From NCBI GenBank assembly GCA_028285545.1, contig JANQPA010000005.1, forward strand, positions 1-64,000: a stretch of 64,000 nucleotides of DNA. The letters run 5' to 3'. Below are positions 46,005 through 54,768 of the stretch, piece by piece. The notes beneath the pieces are model-generated. The model searched no databases. It saw only the letters and a list, made by a program, of their open reading frames with translations, and was not told the origin of the DNA. Positions within the stretch are counted from its first letter, which is position 1; every line of letters begins with the position of its first letter. Made by a program: the position numbers and the translations under genes. Source of the stretch: Saprospiraceae bacterium. Its GTDB lineage: Bacteria > Bacteroidota > Bacteroidia > Chitinophagales > Saprospiraceae.

Positions 46005-46931
46005 ATGAAAAAGTTATTCACAAGATGTCCCTGTTTCTATTTTTTAGTAGTACTGGTTTCCTTTAATAATTGTACTAACAATAAGAAAGATTCTCCTTTG
46101 GAACCCCATAGAAATACTTTTGTTTACCAAGTATTTCACAAAAATGGTATCCTCGCTCGAAAATTTAATATGCTGCCCGACAGCACTTTGCATGGAGAAA
46201 GCCAATATTTTTATCCAGATGGCAGGCTTTTTAAAAGCGTTTACTTTCAGCATGGCATCCAAGAGGGCCCAACCAAAACTTATTTCCCAAATCAACAACT
46301 AGAATCCCTGGTCTATTATGAAGACGGATGGCCGCATGGACAAAGCTTTTGGTATAATAAAAGTGGACAACTCATTCGCGAGATCAAATATGTTGACGGA
46401 GACATTGATGGCTGGGTCAATGATTATTATCCTGAAGGAGAATTAAAATCCAAATATTTTTATAAGAGTGGTAAAAAGCATGGAGCTGGCTTTGATTATT
46501 ATCCAAGTGGAAAGCTCAGGCGTTGGCTTCATTTTAACCTGATGGAACAAACTGGATTTACCCTTCTTTTTGATAAAAATGGAAAAGCTCAAAGAGCATT
46601 CGGAGATATATTAATTGACTTAGAGGTTGATAAGGATTTATTGTCCTGGAAAAATGAGTTGTCTATAGGTATTGCTGTGGCAGTTCCTCCTGGCTTTACT
46701 GGAGAGGTAGCAATGCGAAGGTATCAACATGGGCAAACCTTCATTCGCAGGGGATTGCTCAGCCCAGAGCATAACACCTGGCGGTATCGAACCTCAAAAC
46801 TTAAAAAAAAGGAATACCGCTTCAGTGTTTCAGCAAAAATAGAAAGCCCGGATAGCTTTTTAGTAAATACTAAAACCCAGTATTTTAAAGTAGATCTAAG
46901 TGGAAAAACGCCACAAATTTATTATGAATAA
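46005..46931 (+). CDS. MORN-repeat lipoprotein (YwqK-like)
   Basis: A 308-residue protein from ATG 46005 (a GTG precedes it directly). A signal sequence ends with FNNC, probably a lipobox with Cys23. Residues ~35-190 are five or six MORN-like repeats of about 22 residues with the pattern FYPDGRLFKSVYFQHG, TYFPNQQLESLVYYEDG, YNKSGQLIREIKYVDG and YYPEGELKSKYFYKSG, related to YwqK/toxin-antitoxin-type repeat proteins. The C-terminal ~100 residues have a beta-rich domain (IAVAVPPGFTGEVAMRRY) that is not recognised. It is convergent with the next gene, 34 bases apart. Function unknown. Confidence 0.75.
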   Translation: MKKLFTRCPCFYFLVVLVSFNNCTNNKKDSPLEPHRNTFVYQVFHKNGILARKFNMLPDSTLHGESQYFYPDGRLFKSVYFQHGIQEGPTKTYFPNQQLESLVYYEDGWPHGQSFWYNKSGQLIREIKYVDGDIDGWVNDYYPEGELKSKYFYKSGKKHGAGFDYYPSGKLRRWLHFNLMEQTGFTLLFDKNGKAQRAFGDILIDLEVDKDLLSWKNELSIGIAVAVPPGFTGEVAMRRYQHGQTFIRRGLLSPEHNTWRYRTSKLKKKEYRFSVSAKIESPDSFLVNTKTQYFKVDLSGKTPQIYYE

Positions 46932-46965
46932 TTTTGTCTTATTAGATTGGGAACGCCTATTGAAA

Positions 46966-47715
46966 TTACTCTTCAAAACCAGAACAGCTCCCCCTAGGTA
47001 CATCAAATACTCTAAATTGATCCATCTTGTAATGATACTGACTCATTTCATTTTCAGCCTTCTTAAAAGCCCCATATTCAATATACCCGGTAAAAGGTTT
47101 TGAATAATAAAAACAATCCGTACCCAAAATCTTAAAACGAATCTTGGTTTTAAAACTACCTGTGAATGGCTTATAATGAAAAGGCAATGCCTCACCAGGA
47201 TAAATCGAAAATTCTTTAAAATAATAGTCTTGAAATCCCAAAGTTAGATATTCAACGGGGCGCCATTTCCCATTCAGATCTTTGGCCTCTCTAATCATCA
47301 ATGGAAAAAAACACCTCTGCAAAAATATTGGATCTTCACTATTGTTGATCATCCAGGAAATTCTCCCGGTAGTCTCAAATTTTTCTTTATAACGTTCAGC
47401 TTCCTGAGTATAAAGACTTGAAAGAAAAAAATCCTCATAGGTCTTTTTGACCCGTGCCTCTAACCTGGCATTCCACTCCTTTTCTGAAATAAATCCTTTG
47501 GTGTCATAATTCTTAAAAGATTGGATCACCAGTTTTTTAGGAAGGTCAGCTGCCGGATTGATAGCCACTTTTTTGCCAAATTCATACCAGGCAAGGGGCA
47601 TACTGGGTACTGTTTTAGATTCTAATAGATTAATCTTATGTTGACGTCCAAGGCCCCAAATCAATAAACTGCAACAGGCTGCAACACCTAGCCATAAGTG
47701 AAGATTGTTTCTCAT
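46966..47715 (-). CDS. hypothetical membrane-anchored protein
   Basis: About 249 residues with one N-terminal membrane helix (LGVAACCSLLIWGLG, about residues 8-22) and a periplasmic remainder. The frame is open 21 codons further up, but that part has no signal character, so ATG 47715 is preferred. A WYEFGKKVAINPAADLPKKL segment and the regularly spaced aromatic residues in GFQDYYFKEFSIYPGEALPFHY suggest a beta-rich fold. I recognise no family. It is convergent with the MORN gene and preceded by a 729-base empty stretch. Confidence 0.65.
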   Translation of the reverse strand: MRNNLHLWLGVAACCSLLIWGLGRQHKINLLESKTVPSMPLAWYEFGKKVAINPAADLPKKLVIQSFKNYDTKGFISEKEWNARLEARVKKTYEDFFLSSLYTQEAERYKEKFETTGRISWMINNSEDPIFLQRCFFPLMIREAKDLNGKWRPVEYLTLGFQDYYFKEFSIYPGEALPFHYKPFTGSFKTKIRFKILGTDCFYYSKPFTGYIEYGAFKKAENEMSQYHYKMDQFRVFDVPRGSCSGFEE

Positions 47716-48444
47716 GTTTGTTGTTTTATAGTATGTTTTCAGAATGATCGTACAGTGGAATGTAACCAAGTGCATCAATATTTAGGGATTATTGAGTGTT
47801 CAATGTTCCACGTTCCATGATAATATTTAAGATCAGGGGCTCCAGGTGCTAAGAAAGAAATCAATGAAAATCTCGAAATGCTTTAAAAAATCACAGGATC
47901 AAACTACCAAAACATTGATGTCCTTCTACTTTCTACTTTATTCCTTTTACTAAAAATAAAGAAAAGGGGGCCACAAAAAGGGCACACCCTTTTCAGTGTC
48001 AAAAAACTACCAGTAGCTTTTTTAATTCGCTAATTTTTTATTTTCTAATAAGTATTCGAAAGGAGATTTAATTTGTATCCTATTTTTGTACAAGGATATT
48101 TAAGGGCCTTATAAGTGTAATGGTGAAAAAGTTCAATAGTAACACCTTCGGGAAATTTTAACATTAATACTAGAATTGTTTTTTCCTCATATTATAATAG
48201 ATGAAAAAGCTTGGCATTTTGGTGTATTCCATTCTGTGTTGTCAGGCCTCTGTATTTTCCATAATCCTTATTATTTTTGCAGCAATCATTTTTTTAAAGA
48301 TGACTATGCTAAAAAGTTATATTTTCATTTCACCACAAAACACTGTAGTTCGCAAAATTGTAGTATTTATTTGAGTTTTTGTGGTTTAAATTAATTTCTC
48401 AGGTTTAATTCTTTTTTAGCCTAACATCGGAAAACGTAAGAGTA
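47716..48444. other. 729-base intergenic region, no gene found
   Basis: Divergent gap between the hypothetical gene and the M16 peptidase. It contains words CTTCTACTTTCTACTTTATTC near 47930-47960 of the GAAGTA type and TATTTTTG (48081-48088) as a possible -7 box, without a good -33. A 72-codon ORF at 48176-48394 looks non-coding. No RNA recognised. Confidence 0.45.
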
Positions 48445-49704
48445 GTGATAGAGTATTCCAGGTTTGAACTAGAAAATGGCCTCCGTTTAATCATCCACCA
48501 GGATGAAAGCACTCCAATGGCGGCGATCAATGTATTATACAATGTAGGTGCCAGGGATGAATCTCCGGATAAAACCGGATTGGCTCATTTATTTGAACAT
48601 TTAATGTTTGGAGGCAGTGCCAATATCCCTGACTTTGATGATCCCATCCAGCGTGCGGGAGGAGAAAATAATGCCTTTACTAATAATGATATTACGAATT
48701 TTTACAATATTGTTCCGGCCCAAAACCTTGAAGTAGCCCTTTGGCTGGAATCGGATAGAATGCTAAGCTTAAATTTCGATGAGCAGATTTTGGAAGTCCA
48801 ACGTAAGGTAGTCATCGAAGAATTTAAGGAAAGTTGCCTTAATCAACCTTATGGTGATGTTTGGCATCACATAGCAGATATGGCTTATACGGTACATCCT
48901 TATAAATGGCCAACCATAGGGAAGGTGCCCAAACATGTAGAAGACGCTACCATGGATGATGTAAAGGCTTTTTATCAAAAATTTTACAATCCTAATAATG
49001 CCATTCTCACTATTTCCGGGAAGGTAGATATTGAAAAAACCAGGGAGCTGGTTGAAAAATGGTTTGGGGATATTCCCGCAGGGGAGAACCCTAAAAGGGA
49101 CTTACCTCAGGAACCTCCACAAAAAAAATTGCTGCAGCGAATCAACCAGGCAAAAGTCCCTGTAGATGCCCTTTATCTAGCCTTTCATTCGCCGGGGAGA
49201 AGTGAATTTGATTTTTATATTTCAGATATCCTGTCCGATATTCTTGGAAATGGAAGTTCTGCCCGTCTTTATCGTAAATTACTAAAAGAGCAGCAGGTGG
49301 TTACTCAGATTGATTGTTATGTAACCGGCTCACTTGATCCTGGCCTATTCATTATTGAAGCTCGTCCTGCTGAAGGTTATACCTTGGAAGATATAGAAAA
49401 GCTTATCTGGTCTGAACTTAAAAACCTAAAAGAAAACCTGGTAAGTGAGCGCGAACTACAAAAACTTAAGAATAAAATTGAAAGCACGCTTTTATTTTCA
49501 GAAATGAGCGTTTTGAATAAAGCCATGAATTTAGCCTTCTTTGAACTTTTAGGAGATGCGGGTATCATCAATGAAGAAGCTAATTTTTATCATCGGATCA
49601 GTACCGAAGAGGTCAGGGAGATGGCTCGGAAAATATTTACTCCCGAAAATTGTTGTGAACTGTATTATAAAGTTGAAGCCAAAGATACTGAAGCGGCAAT
49701 TTGA
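48445..49704 (+). CDS. M16 zinc peptidase (pitrilysin family)
   Basis: A 419-residue peptidase. The inverted zinc motif HLFEH is at residues 48-52, and the downstream Glu is in KVVIEEFKE. The two half-domains of the M16 fold are visible: the active N-terminal half and a C-terminal half from about 225 (RINQAKVPVDALYLAFHSPG). At 419 residues it is the short type in which two halves act as a homodimer, or pairs with a non-catalytic partner not present here. The start is GTG 48445; there is no signal peptide, so it is probably cytoplasmic. The convergent EamA gene is separated by a dyad element. Confidence 0.92.
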   Translation: MIEYSRFELENGLRLIIHQDESTPMAAINVLYNVGARDESPDKTGLAHLFEHLMFGGSANIPDFDDPIQRAGGENNAFTNNDITNFYNIVPAQNLEVALWLESDRMLSLNFDEQILEVQRKVVIEEFKESCLNQPYGDVWHHIADMAYTVHPYKWPTIGKVPKHVEDATMDDVKAFYQKFYNPNNAILTISGKVDIEKTRELVEKWFGDIPAGENPKRDLPQEPPQKKLLQRINQAKVPVDALYLAFHSPGRSEFDFYISDILSDILGNGSSARLYRKLLKEQQVVTQIDCYVTGSLDPGLFIIEARPAEGYTLEDIEKLIWSELKNLKENLVSERELQKLKNKIESTLLFSEMSVLNKAMNLAFFELLGDAGIINEEANFYHRISTEEVREMARKIFTPENCCELYYKVEAKDTEAAI

Positions 49705-49731
49705 TTTTTTACTGTTTTTGAGTCAATAAAG

Positions 49732-49867
49732 GAAGTAAGCCCTTCGGGCGAAGTAAATCGCGCGGCTGCGCGATGAAGTAAAATAGAAGTATCTAGAATT
49801 AAATAGTCTACAAAATACTTCTATTTTATTTCAATTATACTTCGCCCGCCTGAGGCGGGCCTACTTC
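49732..49867. repeat. GAAGTA/TACTTC nested palindromic element
   Basis: 136 bases at the convergent ends of the M16 and EamA genes. GAAGTA occurs at 49732, 49750, 49775 and 49786; its complement TACTTC at 49816, 49838 and 49862. Between the words are local hairpins GCCC-TTC-GGGC (49739-49749), TCGCGC-GGCT-GCGCGA (49758-49773) and GCCCGCC-TGA-GGCGGGC (49844-49860). The central arms 49775-49792 and 49815-49832 match inversely at 17 of 18 positions. The RNA or single DNA strand could form a large multi-branched hairpin. Confidence 0.9.
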
Positions 49868-49881
49868 AATAATAACGAAAG

Positions 49882-50805
49882 CTATAATTTTGTCATTTCT
49901 ACTTTTTTCTTTTGCCTACTCATATAAATTCCTGAAAGAATTAAGCCCATTCCTAAAAAATGATACAGGGTAATAAGCTCACCATCCAACACTCCCCATA
50001 ATAAAGCAACTATTGGAATCAGGTAAGTCACCATGGAAGAAAATAAAGCACTGGTCCACTTCACTAGCATGAAAAAGAAAACAGAGGCTATTACAGTTCC
50101 AAAAACTGCCAGTAATACAATATACCATAATGCCAACCAAGCTCCTTCTTCATAACGAAGCTGGCCTATAAAATTAGTTCCAGCAAATAAATAAATTATG
50201 GCAGGAATTCCCACACTGGTAAAAGCCGCTGAACTAAGGGTAAGGGAATTCATATTTTTCAGATAAGTGGCCACCGTATTGCCACTCGTGCCATAACAAA
50301 TGGTTGCAATTACGATCAATAAACCATACCAGATATTGCCCTCAATACCTGCTCCTTTGCCCATAAAAATTAAAATACCGGCACCAATGAGTCCTAAAAA
50401 TACAGCCAGGTATTTCATCAGAGTCCCCTTATTCCCAAATATTAGAACACCAAGGATAAGGGTAAAAAGTGGGGTTAAGGAGTTCAAAATACCTGCTACA
50501 GAACTGCTTACTTCAGTTTGGGCTATGGAGAACATAAAGGCAGGGATTCCACTCCCACATAATCCTACTACTAATAAAGGCTTCCATTTTGTCCAATCTA
50601 CTTTGGACCATCGCGAAATTAAAAAAGGAAGGAAGGTAAGAGCAGCAATAGATAAGCGCAAACAAGCTACCTGTTGAGGGTCATATACTACCAGGCCTTT
50701 TTTAATTAGAATGAAAGAGGATCCCCAAACAACTCCCAGGGAGATTAATATGATCCAGCTTTTTAATTGAACTGAGGATGGTTTATGTGAAGTATAGGTG
50801 TTCAA
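49882..50805 (-). CDS. EamA/DMT-family transporter
   Basis: A 307-residue inner-membrane protein with ten helices in two EamA repeats of five (first half ends near residue 140, second begins IWYGLLIVIATICYG). VWGSSFILIKKGL in the first helix, SVAGILNSLTPLFTLILG in the fourth and SSMVTYLIPIVALLWG in the ninth match the family's conserved segments. Members export amino acids, purines or metabolites; the substrate cannot be read. It is divergent from the ykgJ-like gene. Confidence 0.9.
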   Translation of the reverse strand: MNTYTSHKPSSVQLKSWIILISLGVVWGSSFILIKKGLVVYDPQQVACLRLSIAALTFLPFLISRWSKVDWTKWKPLLVVGLCGSGIPAFMFSIAQTEVSSSVAGILNSLTPLFTLILGVLIFGNKGTLMKYLAVFLGLIGAGILIFMGKGAGIEGNIWYGLLIVIATICYGTSGNTVATYLKNMNSLTLSSAAFTSVGIPAIIYLFAGTNFIGQLRYEEGAWLALWYIVLLAVFGTVIASVFFFMLVKWTSALFSSMVTYLIPIVALLWGVLDGELITLYHFLGMGLILSGIYMSRQKKKVEMTKL

Positions 50806-50898
50806 AATATCAGTTTTAAAATATTTACTTTCTTTGCAGAAAAATAAGAGAACAGTCTTTGTACCTTCAAAGTTTGATAGAGATATAAAAATATTGAA

Positions 50899-51402
50899 GT
50901 GGAAAAATCGGCAATAAACCTACAAATTTTAAAAGATCGGGCGCGGTCCGAAAAAAAGGCCACTAAAAAATACTTCAGCAAGCTGAGTCAGAAAAAGCCA
51001 AAAGCCCTTGATCATAAAGTGTCCGTCCTTCACCATGAGGTATTTGAGGAAATAGATTGCCTTCATTGTGCCAATTGCTGTAAAACTACCAGCCCTATCT
51101 TTAGAGATAAAGACATAGATCGTATTGCTCAACATTTAGGCATACGTCCCTCCCAATTGGTAGAAAAATATCTGCATCTCGACGAAGAAGGTGACTATGT
51201 GCTAAACGTCGCTCCCTGTCCTTTTTTAGATGATAAGAATTACTGTAATATTTATGAATATCGCCCTCGTGCCTGCCGAGAATATCCTCATACGGACCGG
51301 AAAAATTTTCACCAAATCCTGGACCTAACACTCAAAAACACCAGTATATGCCCTGCAGCTTTTGAGATCGTGCAAAGGTTAAAAAAACAGTTACCTGTTT
51401 AA
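50899..51402 (+). CDS. YkgJ-family cysteine-cluster protein
   Basis: A 167-residue cytoplasmic protein with a CxxCxxCC core (CLHCANCC), followed by PCPFLDDKNYCNIYEYRPRAC and CPAAF, giving the eight-cysteine pattern of the YkgJ/putative Fe-S or zinc-cluster family. The first ~45 residues are a basic helical extension. Start is GTG 50899, since no ATG lies upstream in frame. The family has been suggested to bind a metal cluster; its function is not known. No operon partner is evident. Confidence 0.85.
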   Translation: MEKSAINLQILKDRARSEKKATKKYFSKLSQKKPKALDHKVSVLHHEVFEEIDCLHCANCCKTTSPIFRDKDIDRIAQHLGIRPSQLVEKYLHLDEEGDYVLNVAPCPFLDDKNYCNIYEYRPRACREYPHTDRKNFHQILDLTLKNTSICPAAFEIVQRLKKQLPV

Positions 51403-51497
51403 GTAGAAGGTAAAAAGTAGAAGGTAGAAAGATAAAATCCTTTAAAGTCTTTCCATACTATTTACCAATGAAAGTCATTCTACTTTCTACCTTTTAC
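51402..51497. repeat. inverted GTAGAAGG words, convergent gap
   Basis: The left words GTAGAAGGTAAAAAGTAG (51403-51420) match inversely the right CTACTTTCTACCTTTTAC (51480-51497) at 16 of 18 positions by my count. The element fills the gap between the ends of the ykgJ-like and outer-membrane genes, and uses GAAG/CTTC words like the elements at 45697 and 49732. Confidence 0.7.
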
Positions 51498-51506
51498 ATT
51501 TGACTA

Positions 51507-52685
51507 TTAAAAGCTCCATTTAGTCCTGAGAAATAAAGCCTGCAATGGGCTGGTATATCCATCATTTTGGAAAAAAGAAAGCTGACCGGTCAAGTCAATA
51601 TCCCAATTGGTTTTTAAGGAATAAGCTACTACAGGATTTAAGAATAAAGCATTAGATGGTCCGGGGCTGTAAATTGTGGTTAAACCAGCATTTAACAAAG
51701 GAGAAACAGGATAGGTTACTGCCATGAAGGCTGCATGACGATAGGGATAGAGGTTTCTGGCAGATAATTCAAAATTAAAGAGCTGCACAATATTTGCATC
51801 CGGTTGTCCCTGACTATTAAAGAGATACCCGGCATTTAAATATAAAGAGTTTTGGAATTGATAATCCAGGGCAAAAGTTAATGCAAAAGCATTATTGTTT
51901 TCTTCTTTTAGAGGCGCGAAGTAAGTGAATTCTCCTTTAAAGCCAGCATTACCAAGATTGCCTGCCCAACCAGCTCCCAGGGCGAGATCTTCTCGTACAT
52001 AACCGGCGAGTATTTGATAATCATATTTTCCAGTGTTAAACTTCCACAAGCCTGCGATAACTGCTTCCTCAACACGATCAAAAGCTTTCACAGCTATCTC
52101 CAGGCTGGAAGCAAAACCAAAATATTTTCTTACCCTGAGGGCATCACTTCCGGGTCTTTCTTCATAATCGAAATCTGTAAATGCAAAGGCATTAAATACA
52201 TCATTCGGATTCCAAACGGTATTAATTCCCCAGTTGATACGTTGTCGGCCCAATCGGATTTCCCATTCTCCGCTTACATATTCTACATATAATCTATCCA
52301 GCATGCTGTGTAAAACAGCGGAAGAGCCATCCAGTAAGACCAATGAAAGATCCAGATAATCATTATTAGCATTATCAATTTGAGCACCAAATCGAGGGGT
52401 TTGTCGAACCAGATCGCCATAAAAAAAGCGAGTTCGTATGTCAGCTTTAAAGGTAAGGTTCTCGCTGGCATAGTACTTTATGTTTACTCGATTGTGGATT
52501 AAATTGTCGAGTAAGAAGGTATCTACCAATTTAAATTGTTGTAAATCAAAATAGGAATTATTGAAAAACAGAAAAGTCTGCATTTGTTTCAGGTAGCCAT
52601 TAATTTCCCATTTTGAAACCTCTTCCTGTGAAAATAGCAGCGGAGTATTTAAATAAACCAGGAAAAGTAAGATCCAACGTTTCAT
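51507..52685 (-). CDS. outer-membrane beta-barrel (DUF1302-like) of envelope ABC operon
   Basis: A 392-residue protein with a signal peptide (1-19, LLFSQ) and about 14-16 amphipathic strands ending in Phe (FLRTKWSF), so an outer-membrane barrel. The segment EIRLGRQRINWGINTVWNPNDV resembles DUF1302 barrels, which in proteobacteria co-occur with LolB-like DUF1329 proteins and RND exporters. Here it is the last gene of a co-oriented set with a LolA-like protein and FtsX-type ABC subunits, 12 bases after the ATPase, so it is likely the outer-membrane terminus of that system. The DUF1302 link is by local resemblance and not certain. Confidence 0.75.
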   Translation of the reverse strand: MKRWILLFLVYLNTPLLFSQEEVSKWEINGYLKQMQTFLFFNNSYFDLQQFKLVDTFLLDNLIHNRVNIKYYASENLTFKADIRTRFFYGDLVRQTPRFGAQIDNANNDYLDLSLVLLDGSSAVLHSMLDRLYVEYVSGEWEIRLGRQRINWGINTVWNPNDVFNAFAFTDFDYEERPGSDALRVRKYFGFASSLEIAVKAFDRVEEAVIAGLWKFNTGKYDYQILAGYVREDLALGAGWAGNLGNAGFKGEFTYFAPLKEENNNAFALTFALDYQFQNSLYLNAGYLFNSQGQPDANIVQLFNFELSARNLYPYRHAAFMAVTYPVSPLLNAGLTTIYSPGPSNALFLNPVVAYSLKTNWDIDLTGQLSFFQNDGYTSPLQALFLRTKWSF

Positions 52686-52697
52686 GGTTTTGGAGGT

Positions 52698-53381
52698 TTA
52701 TGATTTGACTTGGTCAGAAGCAATTTTGCCATCTACCAGCGTAATTACTCTTCGTGCTCGATCAATAACTCTTTGATCATGAGTAGAAAAAATAAAGGTC
52801 ATTTTTTCCTCCTCATTAAGGCGAGCCATTATATCCAATAAATTATTAGTTGACACAGAATCCAGGTTAGCAGTAGGTTCATCCGCCAGGATAAAAGCAG
52901 GTTTCGGTGCCAGGGCCCTAGCCACAGCAACTCTCTGCTGTTGGCCTCCGGAAAGTTCGGAAGGCCTTTTATTCACTTTGTCTTCTAAGCCAACAGACTG
53001 TAATAGTTCTAATACTCTTTGATCTCTTTCTTCCTTAGATCGATTCTGCAGGAGCATGACAAAACCTACATTTTCTTTAGCGGTCAAAACCGGAATCAAA
53101 TTATAAGCTTGAAAAACAAAGCCAATATTATTTTTCCTGAAATCAATCAATTGGTTATCCGGCATCTTTGATATGTTTTCTCCTTTAATCAACACCTCCC
53201 CCTGGGTAGCCTGATCCAGGCCGCCAATAATATTTAAGAGTGTGGTTTTTCCTGAGCCAGAAGGGCCAACAATGGCTGTAAATTCTCCTTCTTCAATCTG
53301 AAGGTCCACCCCATTTAAGGCATTTACTGGAATTTTATTTGGATTATATATTTTGGTAATGCCCTTTGTTTGTATGATCAT
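52698..53381 (-). CDS. LolD/MacB-type ABC ATPase
   Basis: A 227-residue ATPase. Walker A is GPSGSGKT at residues 39-46, the Q-loop is in FVFQAYNLIPVLTAKENV, the signature is ELSGGQQQRVAVARAL, Walker B is FILADEP and the switch is FSTHDQRV. The short length and FQAYNL/ PVLTA sequence are typical of LolD, FtsE and MacB ATPases that power FtsX-fold permeases. The frame extends nine codons upstream to a GTG (53408), but MIIQTKGITKIY at 53381 is the natural start. It sits between the permeases and the barrel gene. Confidence 0.93.
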   Translation of the reverse strand: MIIQTKGITKIYNPNKIPVNALNGVDLQIEEGEFTAIVGPSGSGKTTLLNIIGGLDQATQGEVLIKGENISKMPDNQLIDFRKNNIGFVFQAYNLIPVLTAKENVGFVMLLQNRSKEERDQRVLELLQSVGLEDKVNKRPSELSGGQQQRVAVARALAPKPAFILADEPTANLDSVSTNNLLDIMARLNEEEKMTFIFSTHDQRVIDRARRVITLVDGKIASDQVKS

Positions 53382-53479
53382 TTTAATTTTAAGTTTAAAA
53401 GTGTTCACGTGTTCAAGTATTCACGTTAAAATTTAATGTCCAATTGTTATTGCTATTGATATTGCCATTGCCATTGAAC

Positions 53480-54697
53480 TTACAGCTTACGTATGGCCTC
53501 TACTGGCTTTAATCGTATGGCTTTGATTGCTGGGTAGATAGATGCCATTAAGGCGGTTATTCCTACCAATAATGGGACCTGCCAATAGGTGGCTGCTGGA
53601 AGGTCGAAGTAGACCATATCTGACATGCCATACATTTGCATACTTTCCGAAAAAGCCGACAGGTTAAGTCCCTTCTGACCAAAATAGCTGATCGTCAATG
53701 TTCCTAACAGCAGGCCAAGAGGTACCCCGACGAAACTAAGCATAAAGGTTTCCAGAACAATCATCAAAAACACACGTACTTTATTCATTCCGATAGCCAT
53801 CAGCATGCCCAGTTCCCTCAGTCTTTCCAGGATGGTCATCAGCATGGTATTAATGATACCAAATATTAGAGCTAAAAGGATCACTACCAGATAAATCATG
53901 GTAATAGAACTCATTTGGGATTCATAGAGCTGCAAATCTGGTGATATGATATAGTAAGGCTCAACTTTAGTGGAAGGAAATTTAGAGGCCCATTGAGGAA
54001 CGATATTTTTAATTTCCTCTTTTTCACTAAGCAAAATACCTACCTCATGAGCATCATTAGGATCTGCCCCTAGCAATCGATTCAGATCAGAACGTAAAAC
54101 GAAGGCATGACCTTCATCAAACTGGTTATTTTTGGTGTCAAATATTCCATTCACTCTAAAGGCAGCAGAGATGATCTCTCCCTCCAGGTCTTGAAAGGTT
54201 AATACTACTCGCGAACGGATTTTCACATTTAATTTATCAGCAATACGCTGGCTTATTAAAATTGGGTTTCTTTTTTCGACATTCAGATAATCTCCATCAA
54301 TAATTTTAGTATCTAACTGGCGAACGGTAGCTTCCGAATCAGGATCTACTCCTTGTATTTCAATACCTCTGGCGCCCTTACTGCTAGCAATCATTCCTGT
54401 GCCAATTGACCGGAGGCTCATTGCTTTCAGGTTATTGTAATTTTTTATTTCCTCAGTGAGGAGATCCAATTCTGAAATAATGTATTTTGTTTCTTTATCT
54501 TCCTGAAAACTGGGATGATGAATTTGAATATGCCCTACTATGTTTGAAATTGCTCCATCGACATAGCTATTCATCATCCCAGTAGCAAAGCCACTCATGA
54601 AGATCGCGGCCCATATACCTAAGGCAATTGCAGCAATAACCACCCAGGATCGAGTGGGATTTCGCCAGATATTTCGCCAGGCCATTATAAGGATCAT
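53480..54697 (-). CDS. FtsX-type ABC permease, second
   Basis: A 405-residue inner-membrane protein of the LolC/LolE-MacB class. Four helices are arranged as one near the N terminus (VVIAAIALGIWAAIFMSGF) and three at the C terminus (LVVILLALIFGIINTMLM, FMLSFVGVPLGLLLGTL, LLVGITALMASIYPA), with a large periplasmic domain between (about 45-270). The conserved ERLRELGMLMAIGMNK is the coupling segment, and LKPVEAIRKL closes the protein. It begins MILIMAWRNIWRNPTRSW, like its neighbour, so the two arose by duplication and probably form a heterodimer. Confidence 0.92.
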   Translation of the reverse strand: MILIMAWRNIWRNPTRSWVVIAAIALGIWAAIFMSGFATGMMNSYVDGAISNIVGHIQIHHPSFQEDKETKYIISELDLLTEEIKNYNNLKAMSLRSIGTGMIASSKGARGIEIQGVDPDSEATVRQLDTKIIDGDYLNVEKRNPILISQRIADKLNVKIRSRVVLTFQDLEGEIISAAFRVNGIFDTKNNQFDEGHAFVLRSDLNRLLGADPNDAHEVGILLSEKEEIKNIVPQWASKFPSTKVEPYYIISPDLQLYESQMSSITMIYLVVILLALIFGIINTMLMTILERLRELGMLMAIGMNKVRVFLMIVLETFMLSFVGVPLGLLLGTLTISYFGQKGLNLSAFSESMQMYGMSDMVYFDLPAATYWQVPLLVGITALMASIYPAIKAIRLKPVEAIRKL

Positions 54698-54751
54698 ATC
54701 AGTTTATTTAGTTATTGGTTAATGGTTATCTGTTATTTGTTACTCGTTCAG

Positions 54752-54768
54752 GGCGGTTTGCAACCGCC
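54752..54768. repeat. GGCGGTT-TGC-AACCGCC hairpin at gene end
   Basis: A 7-bp stem with a 3-base loop directly after the stop of the upstream permease gene. There is no T-run, so it may protect or attenuate the transcript rather than end it. The upstream words GTTATTGGTTAATGGTTATC are of the same style as the MarR-uvrC gap. Confidence 0.6.

Noticed and set aside
48176-48394. 72-codon ORF in the large gap before the M16 gene
   Set aside because: Rich in Phe, His and Cys with no domain, signal or conserved pattern; most likely non-coding.
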